A stretch of 64,000 bases of DNA from Lunularia cruciata. Taxonomy: Eukaryota; Streptophyta; Marchantiopsida; Lunulariales; Lunulariaceae. Below are positions 35,781 to 47,999 of this stretch, one piece after another; position 1 is the first letter of the stretch; each line of letters starts with the position of its first letter. The position numbers were made by a program, and so were the translations under genes. The notes under the pieces are model-generated. The model saw only the letters and a list, made by a program, of their open reading frames with translations. It did no database searches and was not told the DNA's origin. The stretch covers positions 68,577,001 to 68,641,000 of the forward strand of contig OX419758.1 in NCBI GenBank assembly GCA_948567375.1. The letters run 5' to 3'.

Positions 35781-38700
35781 CCTCTAACTTAAATATACTC
35801 CTTTGATTTAAATCTCCACCATGTATATACATTAAATCACTTGAAAAGGATTAGGTTGTAATCCATGTGGCCAATAGCATACACATACATAGATTACTCA
35901 TATGGCAACAACTCAACCGTGGGATCCATCATACCACCTACTCCACTAATGTGGAGCTAAACCATGCTAATTTACTTTCCTTGGCTACACATACCACAAC
36001 ACAACACCTATCTAAGTAATTGGCAACCAATTCTTCCTCATAGAACTTATCCCAAGAACTTATCTATGCTCAGGTCCTCCTGCTCTTAAACTCTTGACCT
36101 TTACTAATCAATCCATGTCATCTAGTGGACATTGGTCTGAAACTCCTCCACCTCCCTCCAATCTCCTTGATTCACACAATGTCTCTTACACCAACATAGA
36201 GACCTAGTGCTTGCTCATCTTTATGTCACACTCATCATCCCATCCACATGATATGCATGCCACTTGGAGACCTTAACTCATAACATAGAACAACTCACTA
36301 CCAATTTTCTCTCATATCTAAACATATGGTCTCAATTTGACTTTTGGTTGGGGAATGGATTTGGTCCCTACTACTCAACCACATCATACCTACCATGAAT
36401 TTGTGATGCCTCCTTGAAGAAGGCTTTGATTCCTAAATAGAGTGTGTTCAAAGACTCCTTTCTGTCAATGCACCTTATCTTCTTCCCAATCTTGTCCAAC
36501 TTTGATAGACCATGTTTAGGTTCAATTGACCCCACCATGCTACCTTGTGTACCTCATATTTTGGCTCCCAACCTGCATGGTCTCCAAGGATCTTTAGTCC
36601 TCACCCAAATGGCATTTGCAAGCTTAGGTAGTAGTTGTGCATGAGATAAGGAATAGATGCAAGATGTGTAACAAGACCTATTGAGTTCATGAAATTTTAG
36701 ACCATCAACTAAACAACATGGGAATGCATGGGGCTTATACTAACATCTAGTGATTTAGGGTATTCTAGGAACTAGCATCCTTTGCAATAGGTGTGAAGGT
36801 GATTTGGATTCTAATTGGATGCTAAATGCAAACCAAAATGACCCAATACTAGTGGTATTCCCAAGTGATTATTGAGAAATTGGAATGAAGTACTTACAGT
36901 AGATCCTTTATAGGCACCCATTCTTGCAAATTTGGCACCCGAGTAGAGGGGAGTATTTGGTCACGGTTCAATGCAACATTGTGAGAAAATTTGGACAAAT
37001 CAAGGAAATAACCCACACAATATTTCACCCACAAGATCCAAACATAAGGAATCATAAAGACAATTCATTGATTGAAAAGATGCACATGCACTGATGACAT
37101 TATATGATTTTCCAAAGGGACTTGAGTACAATGTTCTAAATGCTACCTAGTCCTAACCTTGCTCATGAATCAGCTCTACATATCCATTCTTATCTCTATA
37201 CTAGATTGCAAAACTATTGCCTTGGAAATCCTAAAAGCGGGTTTGCTAATACCTAGTCTTGAGCAATTGAGCTTAATCAACTAACCAAAGAGCATTGGGG
37301 CTACTCTGCAACTTAAATACCTTCCCAAAAAGCAAAAGTTTTAGTCTTTACTCCCTTACCTTATTGACCTAGCTGCCAAGTAGGCTTACCCTTACCACCT
37401 AGAGTGGAGTGGGCCAATCAGAATGGTCAAAACAAGGCTGACCTATCTTGTCAAAATAATAGATGTATTGAAAAAAAATTAATTGAGGGGAGAGCTAACA
37501 TGGTGGCTCCCTTTGTCCTCCATTACAAACTTTCTCTAATTGTACTTAATTACAATTGTATTATATTAAGAGCAAACCATCTCTTTCCTAGACTATGGTG
37601 ATGATTTTTGGGTATGAGTGCTTCCTCTAGGTGTTTATCCACTAAATGTGAGGCTTGATTTTAGTATCAATGTCCAATGATGGAATCCAAGCACTTCATC
37701 TAAGCTGGCTGCATAATTACAAGTCAATCTATAGATTTATTACACTAATTGCTCTACCTAAAGTGTATAACTACCAGATAATGCCTTCACCACCACCTAT
37801 ACCTAACTTCAACTCATTGGAGATTTGCATCCTTTAAAAAATGGTGCCCTGATTTCCATAGCCTCCACTTAATTTTTAAGATCTGAAATTGGTTAGGGCT
37901 TCTCCTTCCCATTAAAACATGATTTTTCTTTTGATGCTTCTTCCTAAAAGGTGTTTCTAGATTGTGAGATAAAAAGCTTGGTTTTGATTCACCTTCCTCC
38001 TTTGCCTCCATTGTTGCTTCATTGCGTTGACCATTCTCCTTGGTGGACTACATGAATTCTTCCTTCTTGGACTCTATGGTCATATTCCAAAGTTAGCACT
38101 AGATTTTGGGCTAGTAGCACTAGTCTTTTGGGAGAGGTGGTTCCTTTCTCCATCTCTAATTTGGTTCTCTTTGCACTATCTATCCTAAGAGTAGTTGAGC
38201 CTTCTAACATGGCTTTAAGTGCTTAATCCTTAATCCACAAGGACCCCTCCAAGGGCAATTTTGTTTCTTGGAATCCTATTAGGTGTTTTGGAGCAAGAGC
38301 TACTTTTTTTTGGCTCCATCTGATTGCTGATTTTCCTCCTAATGAGGGGTTTGAGCTAGGAATTCTCAAGCAAGCCTTGGATTGTTTTATTTGATGTCTC
38401 TTTTACTCAAGCAGATTTTTGGTTCTCTTGTTTCCTAACTTCTCTCAAACTTCTTTTTTTTGTTGTTGTGCTTTGGCTATTATCTCAAGGACAAGTTCTA
38501 GAAACTTTCACATTGTCCAATGCAATCTTCCTTCTCTTGAAAATACATCAACTCTAACCAAATTCTATCTTGATCAGCTCTAGTATCATTAAGCTCTTTC
38601 TCAAGGGCTTGATTTTGAATGGGAGCCTTTGCTACAATGTGGATTGCATCCAATAAAGTGCAATTATTATTTAGTTTCTCTCCCACTCCCAATACTCTTT

Positions 38701-39940
38701 CAAGTACCATAGTGGTTTAGGTGTAGCACAAATATAGTTGGTGTAAAATCTGATGTATACTCCCACACATATTGCTGGGAATGGAAATGTCTCCCCAAGT
38801 ATTCTATTGAATTGTAAATGGTGTGATTAGTGAAATTTAGTGATTGACAAGACTTGCATTCAAGCCCCGGTATATTGTTTCATCAATGTTGGGCTTGTTG
38901 GTCCCTAATCCAATCTGGAATGTGTAAGGTATCCTCCTTAGGTGGCAGCATTATGATTGGTCTCCTTATCATCTGTAGCTCTTAATTTGTGTTCTGCTCC
39001 TCCTTTTCCTTGGCTATCAATTGGTTATGTTAATGATAAATATGAAATGAAAACAAGTCGATGCATGCATAGTAGTTCAATTAACTATTACTTGGAGCTA
39101 ATTTCCCAATCCTTTCATGCAACCATTTTCCTAATTCACCATCCAAGTGCTTGTCTAAGCACTAATAATGGTGTTTGCCTATACTTTACTAATTGGCTAG
39201 GGTGCTTGGGATATAAAATTGGTAGAAGAAACTCAAAAACGTCCAAACTCATGAGTTTATGATAGAATTGAAATTATAACCTCTCTAGTATCATATGGGT
39301 GATCCACAAATATCTCATAAGTTGTATCATCTAGTGATGAACCTCTTGGAGGCAACCCTTTCCTCACATTATTTTGATGGTGTCAAGGATCACTTGGAGG
39401 TTCTGACTCCATGGGTTTCCTTGAATGGTAGAGTCCAATCCTTTGGGTGTCTAACTATGTTTAACTCCATCATTGTAGATTTTGTCCAAAATCCCTTTGG
39501 GATCTTTAGTGAGCATTTCCATCCAATAGTTTGTGGGTTAGCTCTTACTCTATTGCTATAGGGAGGACTATTGGTATTAGTTTCTTGAGCTTGAGCTTTG
39601 GAGTCAAATTGTGGTTTAGTTCTTTAGGCAATAACTATAACTATAACTGGCAATAACTATAATGGGCTTAAACCTTAGAATGCACATGCTTCCTATTTTC
39701 TCCTTTGATTATAACTATTTTTTGTGCTTCTTGGAAGAATTAATAATGATTCTTCTCAAAATTAGCTATAATTTACCAAATGTGCTTGACATCAACACCC
39801 ACTCTACAAATTTCTATGCAATTAGTTTGATTCCACTTGCACATACAAAAAAGATGCTCCTTTGAAAAATTAAGCCTAACCTAGTAACATGTATCTCTCT
39901 TAATTGCTTGTTTTACTGCCTCTTTCTATTTCTCATCTCT
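35781..39940. other. Decayed repeat DNA with coiled-coil coding traces
   Basis: No intact gene. On the minus strand 38710-38498 encodes a Glu/Lys-rich helical peptide (LEKELNDTRADQDRIWLE), and similar helical traces occur to the right. These resemble the coiled-coil array at 39950-40600 and may be remnants of one long repeat-encoded protein. The rest shows nothing I can name. Confidence 0.35.
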
Positions 39941-39944
39941 TATT

Positions 39945-40600
39945 GTATTAAAAGGATCTGAATTAATTCTATTGAAGTGATTTCCCAAGAAGTTATCTAC
40001 TCCTTCAAATCACTCCAAGCCCTCAATTTCTCTTCCATAGTTCCTTGATTTCTATCCAAAGCACTCTTGAGCTCTTGTGAAATTACTTCTCACTTGACAA
40101 TTGCATGCATCCTACATAAAGTGAAATTGTTGATTGTAAAATTGATCACACCTTATCTCTTCCTTTGTTGCTTTAAAAGAGCAAATTAGTTCTTATTGAA
40201 GCACTTTCTTCACAAGAAGTTGTCTACTTTGAATCACTACCAAGCCCTCAATTTTTCTTCCAACCTTCCTTGATCTCTCTCTAAAGCACTCTTAAGCTCA
40301 TGCAAAATGTCTTTTACTCAATTGACATTCAAGTAATTCCTATAAGAAGTGCAATTGCTAACTATAAAACCTGTTGCTCCTTCTCTCTTCCTTTGTTGCT
40401 TTGAAAGAGCTAAACTAGTTTTTATGGAATTGATGTCTTCTCAACAAGTTTTCTACTCCTTAGAATCACTCCTAGTCCCTTAATTTTCCTTTCACACTTC
40501 TTGAATTTCTCTCCAAAGCACTCTTGAGCTCTTGCAAAATAATTTCCTCAATTTACACTTGAGTCATTCCTACAAGAAGTGAAATGCTAAAAGACTTCAA
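39945..40600 (-). repeat. Three tandem 225-230 bp units, ancestral coiled-coil repeats
   Basis: Units share anchor sequences, for example CAAGCCCTCAATTT at 40016 and 40241 and its diverged form near 40470, and TTTGTTGCTTT(A/G)AAAGAGC at their borders. On the minus strand each unit traces LQELKSALE-like helices, so an originally coding repeat of about 75 residues seems to have been amplified. All frames are now broken. Confidence 0.6.
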
Positions 40601-41117
40601 TGAACTGGGAAAAGAACTAGTGGAGCTAGGGGTTTACCACCTATAATGTTCCTTTGAGAATTGGTCCATTCACATAAGTTTGCATGCTTGGTGCATTGCT
40701 TCTTAGAGAGGAAAACCTCCCTTTCCCAATTTCAATAGCATTGGTTTCACTTCCAATATCATCCTCAATATCTAATTTGTTTTTCATGTGTGAGTTAAGT
40801 CCAATAAGTCACCCCTTAGCTCATACAATTTGTTTGCAAAGCAATAGATTTTCCATGGTGTTGATTGAGCACCTAGTGGGTATCTTGAAGCGGGCCGGTT
40901 CTAGTTCCTTGGACAAGACCATTACCTTTGACAACCAACTTCTAGTTCAAAATGATAACCAATCCACTTAATGTTAAGGTTTGGTTAAGTGATCAAGGAG
41001 GAAGAGTATTAGGACAAAAAGGTTAAAAATGTGGTAGTGAAGTGATTTATGGACCAAAATTCCAAAATAATAATTCATTTTACCTTATATGGAGGGTAAA
41101 TTCCTTGTTGCTCAAAT

Positions 41118-41619
41118 TAGGCTAGAGATAATCACATTTTCAAGCCACACCTACTCTAGCTAAGAGAATCTAGGTGATATCCACCAGCCTCTATCCACCA
41201 TAGTCAAGAGATCAATGGCCTAATGTAGAAGAAATGAGCTTTTTTGAATTGCATTTCAAGGTATACGCATTCTGGCCAAGAAGCCAACCCTAATGGCACA
41301 TGTGGTGGCCCATTTGATGGTGCAAATGGTGGCTCATTGGTGCAATTTGTTGACTTAATAGCATATCTAGCTACCATAAAGTAGTTCATAAGCAACTAAT
41401 AATAGCACAATGATGGTTAAACTATTACTCCATCATCCTAGCAAACTAGCTTTGATGTTGCAACTATCATGACAATTTTTGTGCATATATTATATGTTGC
41501 TACACAATAAACATCAATATCAATATCCTATGCTATAGAAACACTCATATAAAAGTTGCATTCAATCTCCAAAGACCCAAAATTGCTTTCCTAGCCTGTG
41601 GTTAGGTCTCTCTAGCTCC
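41118..41619 (-). mobile_element. Old family I copy H, 3' end (first segment)
   Basis: On the minus strand this is the 3' terminus of a decayed family I element. A diverged block B covers about 41118-41468, block A about 41471-41580, and a polypurine-like tract lies near 41590-41600. The sequence breaks at 41619, where E1 is inserted, and continues at 51811, 52052-61989 being E2, and then 61990. H is the common target of both young elements. Confidence 0.75.
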
Positions 41620-42138
41620 TGTCACCCCATTTGTAGTTCCACATCTAGATGCTCGGACATTGGAGTTCCAATGATAGTAGTTAGAGTTATTCTAGCCGTT
41701 TCTCAGAGACTACTTTCCGGCGATTAGATTTCATGTTCAGGGTATTGACTTCACGGTGTGGCCCACCGTCACTTTGCACCGTTGCACCATCGAGTGTGCC
41801 GTAAGCGGGACCGTTAGGGTTTCAGAGCTAGCTCGAGTCCAGGGGGTATAGTTTCAAAGTGAGCTCCAGAGAGCTTACTTCTTTGATGTTGAGCCTTTGA
41901 GTTCCTGGCTATGGTGGACAAAGGCCGGCGAGCGTCACCTGGATTCTCTATGCTTGACTCAACATCGAGTTCTTGGCTATGGTGGACAAAGGCCGGCGAG
42001 CGTCACTTGGATTCTCTATGCTTGAGTAAGTGTGGCTTGATTGTAATCAGTACCCAATTGTTGGTAGTTTATAGAGTGACAGATCAAGTACAGATCTGAG
42101 TTGAGTTGAGTTGAGAGTGGTAAACAATCTGATTACAT
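41620..42138 (+). repeat. E1 5' terminal repeat (block B) with internal duplication
   Basis: It corresponds to the 449-bp block B, enlarged by a 69-bp tandem duplication: GAGTTC(C/T)TGGCTATGG recurs at 41899 and 41968. The 3' block B (51269-51717) lacks this duplication, so it arose in this copy after insertion or during reverse transcription. Confidence 0.82.
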
Positions 42139-43370
42139 CAGAGAAGTGAAGTCAGGGGGAAATCGGGTGCAAGAACGTTGAGTGTTGGTGGTATCTCCAA
42201 GTTTGGTGGATTGTGGTAGCTTGATTCAAGTTCTGTGTTTCCCTAGTGTGCAGAAGCTCGTTCAAGTGATGTAGATTTGGCAGTTAGGCGGACGGTGTGC
42301 GGAAGCGTTGGCCAAATTTTGAGCAAAGAAGGAGCAATTTTTGAGCAGTGTTGTGATTTTGAGCTCAGGAGGTGAAGGTAGGACCAATTTGCTGAGGCTT
42401 CGAGGCATAGGGCTGTGGGCTATGAGAGGCTACAAAGGCCTAGAAGGGCCAGAAGGGCCAGCAAGCTAGCTTGCTGATGTGAGGCTAGCTAGTTTAGAGT
42501 AGATCTTGGTCATTGGTTGGCAAAATCTGCCTTTCCTACTAGATTGTGCGCAATAGGGTTTGACCCCTAGATCTCTTGTTCCTAAACTGGTGCCCTAGCC
42601 AACTGGTCCACCCTCACTTGTTGTCCTAGTGACTGCGCCACTATTATCTATACACATGTAGCTTTGGCTAGGAGAGGCAGTTTGATCCCATTCTTGGTGA
42701 TCCTGGTAGCTTAGGACTTGGATCCAAACTGCTCTTATGTCAAATGCCAAATGGTGGCAAAGTCAATCCCGTGTTGTGTTATGAGGTGGAGGGTTTTTGT
42801 TTAGATTTCTTATGATTGGATCCCCTCCATTCTCTACTTCTTGTTTGTGCACCACGTTTGTGTGAGGTGCCCTGACTTTTGAGCATTGGTGCTCTGGTGT
42901 GCTCTCGGTGGTGAGGCTGGAGTGATGACCAGTCAGACTACCTTTGTTTCTCTCTGGTGAGGCAGGAAGTGATGACCTGCAGACCGTGAGAGTGTGTGTT
43001 ATGATGGCAGGTTACAGGTTGCCCTTCCCCTAGTGTAGTTATCTCGGTTAGAGTTACATTAGTGGGTGGTGTTTAGTTGGTGTTGGCACGTGGTGGTGTT
43101 GGCACTTGGTGGGGTACTTGCGGTTGTGACTTGCGGTTGCAGTTGGTGGTTTGGGTTTGTTGGTGTGGTTACTTGGTCACGACGGAGTTCTTTGGAGATT
43201 CCAGAGGAGTTAGCCTTGTAGTGCGCAGTGGGTTTACTCGAAGTGGTGCTCGGTATCAGCCTGTATCTCAAGTCCTAGTGAGGGAGGAGATTGACTCTGA
43301 GTTGGAGTTCGACACGGGAGCTGATTCAGTTGAGAGTGCACTTGGTGTGTTCGCACCATTGTTGTGGGAC
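42139..43370 (+). other. E1 leader
   Basis: Non-coding 5' leader shared by c1, c2, E1 and E2. Just after block B the sequence TTACATCAGAGAAGTG contains ATCAGAG, seven bases of the usual initiator-tRNA primer-binding site, but no full site. At 42459-42476 there is a perfect 18-bp palindrome, CAGCAAGCTAGCTTGCTG. From about 43077 an open frame without ATG leads into gag. Confidence 0.6.
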
Positions 43371-45960
43371 ATGGACGAGATTTATAGGGCCTCCAAAGGC
43401 CCTAGGCGTTACTCTGGTACAGTGGGTACCATTGAACAACTTTCAAACTCCTGGATGAAGTCATCCAAGAGTTTGATAGTTGGTGTGATCTGCAGCAGAT
43501 GCGGAACCCGACTTTGTTCACACCCTTCATGGCATGGAAGGGGTTGTTTCAGCATCTGGAGGGTCCACCATGGATGACTACCATGAGTTTCAGGAGAGCT
43601 CATTTGGAGGAGATTTAGTTATGGAGACAGTATTGGTCTCCACACTATGTCTCCATCACTTCAGGCTTGGTGGCCAGGAGTAGATCGGCTGTACCTACAA
43701 GTTCTAGCTCGAGTAGTGTGGGTGGAGCTAGTGGAGGTGCACTAGCTGGAGATAGTGCTACTATGAGTGGAGGTACCGCTGCAGGAGGTGGTGTGGTACC
43801 GGGATTTAACCCCATGGTGGAGTTCTTCCTGTGTTTGAGACAGAACTACCAAGGAGTACGGACTGACAAGCTGAGGAGCTTGCAGGAGTTCCAGCAGAAG
43901 GCTGGAGAGAGCCTACGCGAGGCATATACTCGCATGAGGCGGCTGATCAGTTTCACTCAGGGAATTACTGAGGCCCAAGCAGTCCAGTTTTGGTATGGGA
44001 TACTGGATAGGGAGTTGCGACGTAGAGTTCGTGATGCTATGTTGTTGCAGGCTACTTCGCCCACTTTGGCAGTAGTCTTTGGTTTGGCTGAGCGTATTGA
44101 GCTCAACATGGTGGAGGAGAGGGTGGTGACATCTGGATTTGGTAGGGAGACCTCATCCACGGCTGTGACTTCTTCTAGAGTGCAGCAGAGTGGACCACGC
44201 CTAGTTGGTTTTCAAGGACAGGGTGGACAGCCCAGATCCTATGGAGCGAGTGGAGGGCCTAGTGGAGTTAGACCCTTACCCTCATTTTCGGGTCAGCAGC
44301 AGCCAGTGAGTGGTGGTGTTGCTTGTTGGACTTGAGGTGGACCTCACCATAAGAGAGAGTGTACTCAGGGCAGCGGACCTGATACCTCTGGTGCATCTCA
44401 GCCAGCACAGAGGTAGTGTGAGCATTGCCACAGATTTGGTCACACTAGTGACCGGTGTTTTGACCTACATCCGGAGTTACGGAGTGGTAGGGCTGCTATG
44501 GCAGGTAGTAGAGGAGCTCCAGTTCATGGAGGATGAGGTGGTAGAGGTGGTGGTAGAGGATCTACACCTAGTAGGGGTGCAGTAACTACCCTTACTTCTG
44601 ACACAACTATGGCTACTCGGATTGAGCAGTTGGAGCAGAGATTGGCTAGTATGGCTATTGCTTAGAGGAGATCAGATTCAGGTGCTGAGGCTTCCACCTC
44701 ATATGCTGGTGATAGAGATGCTTTGGACTTCATGTGCGGAGCAACACAGGTGGATGCATCTGCAGCAGTGACTAGGAGTGCAGTACGTGCTCAAGAGCCT
44801 AGAGGAGCATCAATGGAGTTGGACCCACAAAGAGGAGAGGTTGGGAGATAGGTCAGACTTCCCCAGTCTTTCATGCTATCTGAGGCATTGCAGACAACAT
44901 CCATGGTTCCTAGACGTCCTAGTGCACGTGTGGTAGGTGGTGATGGAGTACCTGATGGACTACCTGCTAGTCAGCCACCTACTACTACACAGACTGAGTC
45001 TAACATGATGTTGGGGGCGGCTCAGCTGATTATGCGGCATCCTTTGTTTTCAGCTAGTGACATGTTTACATTGGAAGTTGACCCAACCCCAGTGTTCTGG
45101 TTGGCTGCCACGTTGTGTGAGAGTAGGGATGGTGCAGTTCCTACTACTAGAGCAGAGGTGGTTGGTAGTGGAGCTGACTTGGTTGAGGAGCATGGGATCC
45201 GTTGAGCGACCAGTGGTTTATGGCAGGCAACAGTGGCTAGACTGGCCTTTGAGAGAGCACGGTTCACACCTGGTGTTGTCCTATTGGATAACCAAAGGGG
45301 GACTTTTTGTTTAGTAGGACCTTCAAGGAAGGTCTATACACCACAGAGAGTCTTGTTAGAATTTGGTGCTCAGCCCCTTATGTTGGGGAAAGGTGCAGTT
45401 GTTGGTCTGGAGTTACGGAAGACCAATGTGGAGAGGTGTCCATTTCAGATCCAGACATCTCTAGGTGGTGGTTCAACACAGTACATCACACGTGGGGAGC
45501 TTGTTGTTTAGGTTCAGTCTGGTCATCCGACTGATAGCTCGGTGGTGAGAGCTCAGGCTATTGCAACGATAGCTGAGTCATATGATGTGCTAGTTGGGGG
45601 AGCAGTGTTATACCCCATGGGTTTTAGCATTGACTATTGGGAGGAGACAACCTCTTATAGACCTGGTTGGCAGTCTGGTGAGGGACGGGTATGTCGCCTA
45701 CCAATACGCTTCAGTAGTGGCAGTCTTGGCTCACTACTGTCCGGGACCATGGTAGCATCAATTTTAGCTTTCAGTGGTGTAGTTACTTGGCCTGGTGACT
45801 TGTTGGAGGGGAATGCCCATGCAGAGGATACTCTAGTACCAGAGGAGATCACTCGGCTTTGGAGTACAAGTGGGATTGTTCCATCCACCTTGGATGTTCC
45901 ATTATGGAGTTCAGAGGAGGCATTGCAGCAACATGCAGATCAATTGGTGCAGCAGGCTTA
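43371..45960 (+). pseudogene. E1 gag-protease, inactivated
   Basis: Starting at the ATG at 43371 (MDEIY), the gag matches E2. A small inverted segment near 43442-43468 shifts the frame. The first zinc knuckle is broken by a TGA at 44333, and further stops occur at 44414 (TAG), 44664 (TAG), 44848 (TAG), 45202 (TGA) and 45510 (TAG). The protease site reads EFGAQ at about 45359 where E2 has DSGAQ, so the catalytic aspartate is lost. Pieces such as RSLQEFQQKAGESLREAY and the serine/glycine linker are otherwise well kept. Confidence 0.82.
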
Positions 45961-46067
45961 GAGTGGAGCCTTCGTACCATCAGGGGATGAGTGTGAGGAT
46001 GAGCCTCCAGAGGCGATTGCTTTGACACCTTTGGATACCACACTCATTGCTTGGCAGTATCTAGTAG

Positions 46068-47025
46068 AGGGGATATGCTTATTGCAGTGATTGGTGGGAT
46101 CAGCACCGAACTAGCTGCGGTGTAATTGGCGGGTATCTGAGTACAAAGGTACTTGTATGTAGAGAGAGAGATGAGACTGCTAGGCGAGTCTCTCTACATC
46201 ATGTGGCACACTTGGCCTATTGGTATCCGGAGTTATTACCGATGTCAACAGTCAGAGGTTACCAAAAGGCCCTACCAGGAGACATTTCCTTACTGGGAGT
46301 GCATGACCTAGAGAGACATGGGCCTATTCACTTGGTGATTTCTGGATGGCCATGTCAGGGACATACACGTGCGGGCCGCGGTTTGGGTCTTCAGGATCCT
46401 CATTCTGGTGTGTTTTGGGAGATGTTACAGATACTACAACATCTCTAGGTTCATCAGTCTGTTTCTCTAGCTTACCTTTTGGAGAACGTTCCCTTGATGG
46501 GTGATTCTCACACTAGAGTAGTAGCGAGTACACATCAGGTCCATTCTTGGATGGGACCTGCTGTATTGTTAGATGCAGCCAGAGTGGGATCACGGGCTCA
46601 TCGTCTGTCTTTGGTGGACGAACCTCTTACCCAGAGAGGTTCTACAGCGCGCTTATGATGGGTTTTAGCGACTAGACCACATTCTTGTTGATGATATCTT
46701 GGATGTTGGGCGTCAGTCTCAGATAGTGGTAGTGGCTGATAGGTCACCTATGGCAGTGGTGAACTTAGTTGGACAGCCTAGAGCTACATTTCCCACACTC
46801 ATGAGTTTCCCAAGCTCTCATGCTTTTTGAGAGGGAGGACCTGGACTTGTTTGGGACTCACAGTTATAGCAGTTGGTGGAGCCCAACGTTGATGAGAGAG
46901 AGTGGGCAATGGGTTTTTGCACCGGTATTACCGCTGTTCCAGTAGTGTCAGAGGCATCCAGGCGTCAAGTGTTAGGTCAAGCTATGGACCTGAACTGTTT
47001 GACCTGGATTGTGAGCCTTGGCTTG
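46068..47025 (+). pseudogene. E1 C5 cytosine DNA methyltransferase domain, inactivated
   Basis: The region aligns with the E2 methyltransferase. Motif IV with the catalytic cysteine is intact (SGWPCQGHTRAGRGLG, Cys codon 46353-46355), and so are the ENVP box near 46480 and the C-terminal RRQVLGQAMDLN segment near 46960. Motif I is destroyed (stop in place of the LELFGG codons near 46085) and a TAA follows near 46123. A TAG lies at 46446 where E2 has CAG, and frame breaks occur near 46620-46870. At the position of the first E2 stop this copy still has CGA, showing that the E2 stop is derived. Confidence 0.85.
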
Positions 47026-47352
47026 GCAGAGCAGCGTAGGATGCGCTTGATAGGCATCACCACTCGGACACTTGTGAGCCCTATGCCTATCGAGACGATT
47101 CAGGCACATGTTGGGGGCGATGGACCAAGTGGACATGGTATTCGTGGGACACATCCAGTAGCTACTAGGGAGAGTGGTCTACTTGGAGTCCATCCAGGTG
47201 AGCGTGGGCTACTTGGATTACACCCTTGGTCCACATGGGATGCAGCTAGAGGACGTGTGGAGCTTGCAGCTAGAGTGGAGGGAGTTTTTTGCATAGAGGT
47301 TGGGACCTCTAGTGGTCGGGAGCAGGACACTATTGCTCCCAAGGGCCCATTG

Positions 47353-47361
47353 TAGCAGCCA
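47353..47361 (+). promoter_or_regulatory. Conserved in-frame UAG-CAG-CCA between methyltransferase and RT (E1)
   Basis: The amber codon at 47353-47355 is followed by CAG CCA, matching the UAG-CAR-YYA consensus for translational readthrough known from tobamoviruses. The same nine bases occur at the same place in E2 and the downstream RT is in the same frame. This suggests a programmed gag-methyltransferase / pol ratio rather than a random stop. Confidence 0.65.
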
Positions 47362-47999
47362 GTCAGTACGTCTTCCACTCCTACTATAGTTACAGAGGAT
47401 ACTTGGGAGCCAGATCTTGGACCCAAGCTTATTGGAGAGGAAAGACGGAGGGTTTGGAGGTTCTTGAGGAGTCACACAAGTTGTTTTGCCTTCAGTATGA
47501 AGGATTTGGGTGCTCTGAAGGGACATGGTATACGGATTGAGCTGACTAGCAACACACTAGTTTTCCGACGTCCTTATCGATATAGTGAGATGGAGAGTAC
47601 ATTGATTCAGAGCCGGAGTAGTGACCTTTTTGAGGCTGGTTTGGTGGAGATTTCACATGGAGAGTATGCATCAGCGATAGTGATGCCAGCCAAGAAGGAT
47701 ATGCATGGCAACTATACAGATAGGCGGATGTGTGGAGATTACCGTCCTATCAACCGACAGACCAAGGCTGATCGGTATGCCATGCCTACATCGGAGGAGA
47801 TTTTTGATGCGATTGGGTATGCAAAGGTCTTCAGTACTTTGGATCTTCGAGCGGGATATCATCAGTTGCCGATCAAGGAGGAGGATAAGTCCAAGTCAGC
47901 ATTTTGGGCTATTGATCTTCATGGCAAGGATGTGTTATATCAGTGGAGATTCTTACTATTTGGGTTGAAGAACGCACCTATTGAGTTCCAGAGGGTCAT

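Noticed and set aside
39945-40600. CRISPR-like array from regularly spaced repeats
   Set aside because: Units are 225-230 bp, diverged and protein-like on the minus strand; no short conserved repeats with unique spacers occur anywhere in the window.
41620-42138. Complete initiator-methionine tRNA primer-binding site after block B
   Set aside because: Only seven bases (ATCAGAG) match and the leading TGG is missing; the true primer site remains unknown.
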